From Clostridium_AI sp002297865 (lineage in GTDB: Bacteria > Bacillota > Clostridia > Lachnospirales > Lachnospiraceae): DNA of 14,929 nucleotides. This document shows positions 13,591 through 14,929 of this stretch, piece by piece. Every line of letters begins with the position of its first letter. Positions within the stretch are counted from its first letter, which is position 1. The translations under genes and the position numbers were made by a program. The stretch covers positions 1 through 14,929 of the forward strand of contig CALFNR010000165.1 in NCBI GenBank assembly GCA_937903005.1, given 5' to 3'. The notes under the pieces are model-generated. The model saw only the letters and a program-made list of their open reading frames with translations, searched no databases and was not told the origin of the DNA.

Positions 13591-13659
13591 ATTATATGAT
13601 TTTATTTGTTTTTCTTGAATGTCGATATATGCCAATTTTCTATGCAATTTGTGCCATCA
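13591..13659 (-). promoter_or_regulatory. AraC-type box and promoter of the SDR-AraC-flavodoxin unit
   Basis: The 45-base box (13615-13659) is nearly identical to that at 11107-11151 and points the same way. TATAAT (13591-13596) is at the same distance from the box (18 bases between them) as in the other promoter, and the -35 (TTCAAG) is again poor. Confidence 0.72.
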
Positions 13660-13702
13660 CTTATATATGGGTTGATTATATATTTTTTACTGTCAGCCCA
13701 CT

Positions 13703-13765
13703 TCAAATTTCTCAATTTTATCTCAATTTTCCCTCAATGCCTTTTCCCTCCGATTTTCGTATGCT
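13703..13765 (+). promoter_or_regulatory. 11-bp iteron array and likely promoter of parM-like gene
   Basis: TCAAATTTC (13703), TCAATTTTATC (13712-13722), TCAATTTTCCC (13723-13733) and TCAATGC (13734-13740) repeat in 9-11 base steps. Twenty bases after TCAATG lies TATGCT (13760-13765), a moderate -10 without a good -35. The array copies the one at 6871-6901. In type II partition systems repeats at this place are the centromere and operator bound by ParR. Confidence 0.6.
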
Positions 13766-13838
13766 TATCCCACAGCAAACCAGTACCACATCGGTACAAC
13801 CTGCTGAATTAGTTAATACGAAAACGGAGGTATTTTTT

Positions 13839-14756
13839 ATGCAAGAACTCAGAAACACCAAAATCATTGCTGTAGATCATGGCTACGGCAATATGAAAAC
13901 AGCAAACACCGTCACGCCAACCGGAATCAAAGCCTATGAAACAGAGCCAATCTTCACCGGAAATATTCTGGAATATAACGGCATTTACTACCGGATTGGC
14001 GAGGGACACAAAGAATTTATCCCAGATAAAGCTATGGATGAAGAATATTATCTTCTGACACTGATGGCTGTTGCAAGGGAATTGAATGTCTTTTCCATCC
14101 GTGAAGCAGACGTTCATCTGGCTGCTGGACTTCCTCCGACATGGATCAGAAACCAGAGAGAAGATTTTCGTTCCTATCTACTCCAAAATTCAGAAGTCCA
14201 TTACCGTTTTAACAGCAAAGAATATCATCTCCGCTTTGTGGGATGCAGCCTTTACCCGCAGGGATATCCGGCTATCCTAAACCACCTTGGAGATTTCAAG
14301 GGAACCAATCTCCTTGCAGATATCGGAAACGGAACCATGAATATTCTATATATCAACAATAAGAAAGCGCAGGAGAGCCGGTGCTGGACAGAAAAGCTTG
14401 GTGTAAACCAGTGCATGATTGCTGCAAAGAACGCTGTTCTGGACAAATTCGGAGTGAAGATTGAGGAATCAACAGTGGAACAGATTCTGCGGTTTGGAAC
14501 AGCAGACATCTCAGCCCAATATCTGGATTGTATTACTTCTATTGCCAGACAGTATGTTGCAGAGCTTTTTGCCACGCTCCGCAAATATGAATACAATCCT
14601 GACCTGATGCGCCTGTATGTGGTTGGCGGCGGTGGATGCCTGATCCGTAACTTCGGAATGTATGACAAATCACGAGTCACCATCATTGATGACATCTGTG
14701 CCACCGCCAAAGGTTATGAATCTCTGGCTTATATGAGCCTGAAAAGGAGGGGATAA
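13839..14756 (+). CDS. ParM/StbA-like actin-type ATPase
   Basis: A 305-aa actin-like protein. Phosphate 1 is IIAVDHGYGNMKTAN (9-23), with the aspartate expected to act with Mg-ATP. Phosphate 2 is NLLADIGNGTMNILYIN (about 157-173), and the adenosine motif is LYVVGGGGCLIRNF near residues 265-278. Such proteins polymerise with ATP and push apart plasmid or element copies bound by a ParR adaptor. An open frame extends upstream to 13596, but ATG 13839 has GGAGG eight bases upstream, and the extension is low-complexity, phenylalanine-rich translation of the regulatory region. It is followed four bases later by a start codon with AAGGAGG for a partner gene that is broken. It is one of the clearest marks of an integrative or plasmid-derived element in this window. 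Confidence 0.88.
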   Translation: MQELRNTKIIAVDHGYGNMKTANTVTPTGIKAYETEPIFTGNILEYNGIYYRIGEGHKEFIPDKAMDEEYYLLTLMAVARELNVFSIREADVHLAAGLPPTWIRNQREDFRSYLLQNSEVHYRFNSKEYHLRFVGCSLYPQGYPAILNHLGDFKGTNLLADIGNGTMNILYINNKKAQESRCWTEKLGVNQCMIAAKNAVLDKFGVKIEESTVEQILRFGTADISAQYLDCITSIARQYVAELFATLRKYEYNPDLMRLYVVGGGGCLIRNFGMYDKSRVTIIDDICATAKGYESLAYMSLKRRG

Positions 14757-14759
14757 ACC

Positions 14760-14929
14760 ATGCAGAACAATATCCGCAACACGAACCTGCGATTTAATCT
14801 GGACTGAAACAGTCATTGCCGCTTTTTCTTTCCGTACTGACTGCAGGCATGGCACAAAGGGAGCCCCAAATCAGGGCGTCCTTTCCATCACCTGAAAATG
14901 CACAGCCAGATAGTGATGTAGACTGGGAT
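14760..14929 (+). pseudogene. Internally deleted ParR-like partner gene (remnant, runs off right edge)
   Basis: After AGGAGG at 14745-14750, ATG 14760 opens MQNNIRNTNLRFNLD and stops at TGA 14805. That opening matches the start of small DNA-binding partner proteins that follow parM in Clostridial elements (about 130-150 aa). A different frame (from 14798 to the window end, after a TAA at 14795) gives LKQSLPLFLSVLTAGMAQ and then an acidic DSDVDWD ending, which looks like the C-terminus of the same family. About 80-100 codons between them appear lost, with a frame change. The family match is from memory; the early stop and the two fragments are seen directly. Confidence 0.5.

Noticed and set aside
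13596..13838. N-terminal extension of 81 residues on the ParM-like ORF
   Set aside because: It translates the AraC-type box and iteron region, is phenylalanine-rich without a domain, and has no ribosome site. ATG 13839 has GGAGG at good spacing and begins exactly at the actin-fold first strand.
14849..14929. New gene starting at ATG 14849 (MAQREPQIRAS...)
   Set aside because: No ribosome site precedes it, and the same frame upstream gives a plausible C-terminal helix of the ParR-like partner, so it is better read as part of a remnant.

Overview
The window reads as chromosomal DNA of a low-GC Gram-positive gut-type bacterium, most likely a Clostridia/Lachnospiraceae member. The evidence is AT-rich composition, strong AGGAGG ribosome sites, sigma-A type promoters, a DUF1292 protein, a HVETV-tailed type large serine recombinase, and a ParM-like protein of the kind found on Clostridial integrative elements. 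This placement rests on recognised protein families, not on any search. I saw no rRNA, tRNA or CRISPR array.

Layout, left to right. (1) 1-706, minus: start of a zinc-ribbon membrane protein that runs off the left edge, with its own promoter. (2) 945-3411, minus: a compact bioY-bioD-bioA operon for biotin uptake and the two middle steps of biotin synthesis. It is preceded by a perfect 17-bp inverted repeat that fits a BirA operator and covers the -35 box. bioB and bioF are not here. (3) 3544-5510, minus: a possible 40-aa ORF, a DUF1292 protein and a serine recombinase that has lost an internal block of roughly 110-130 residues at an in-frame junction. (4) 5511-6634, plus: back-to-back promoters, a tandem pair of hairpin-forming repeats, then a two-gene cassette (58-aa protein and GNAT-fold protein) built like a toxin-antitoxin pair. 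(5) 6680-9331: a 44-aa gene on the minus strand, and a divergent STAND/NB-ARC-type ATPase with TPRs that is broken by a +1 frameshift at TTT-TGA and a late in-frame TGA. (6) 9411-13549, minus: two transcription units encoding three short-chain dehydrogenases, a flavodoxin and an AraC-family regulator. Each unit is preceded by the same 45-bp box at the same distance from a TATAAT -10. (7) 13839-14929, plus: a ParM/StbA-like actin followed by a ribosome site and a start codon for a partner gene that stops after 15 codons and appears to be an internally deleted ParR-like gene.

How it fits together. Segments 3-5 and 7 look like parts of one integrative or plasmid-like element in decay: three of its genes carry deletions or stops. 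Two distant parts of it (upstream of the 44-aa gene and upstream of parM) share an 11-bp iterated TCAATTTT motif, with a constant 20-bp gap to the -10. Segment 6 sits between these parts as a self-contained redox module that probably controls itself through the AraC regulator. The most novel-looking signals are the two shared regulatory architectures (11-bp iterons; 45-bp AraC-type box), the hairpin repeat pair upstream of the GNAT cassette, and the prfB-like frameshift position in the STAND gene.
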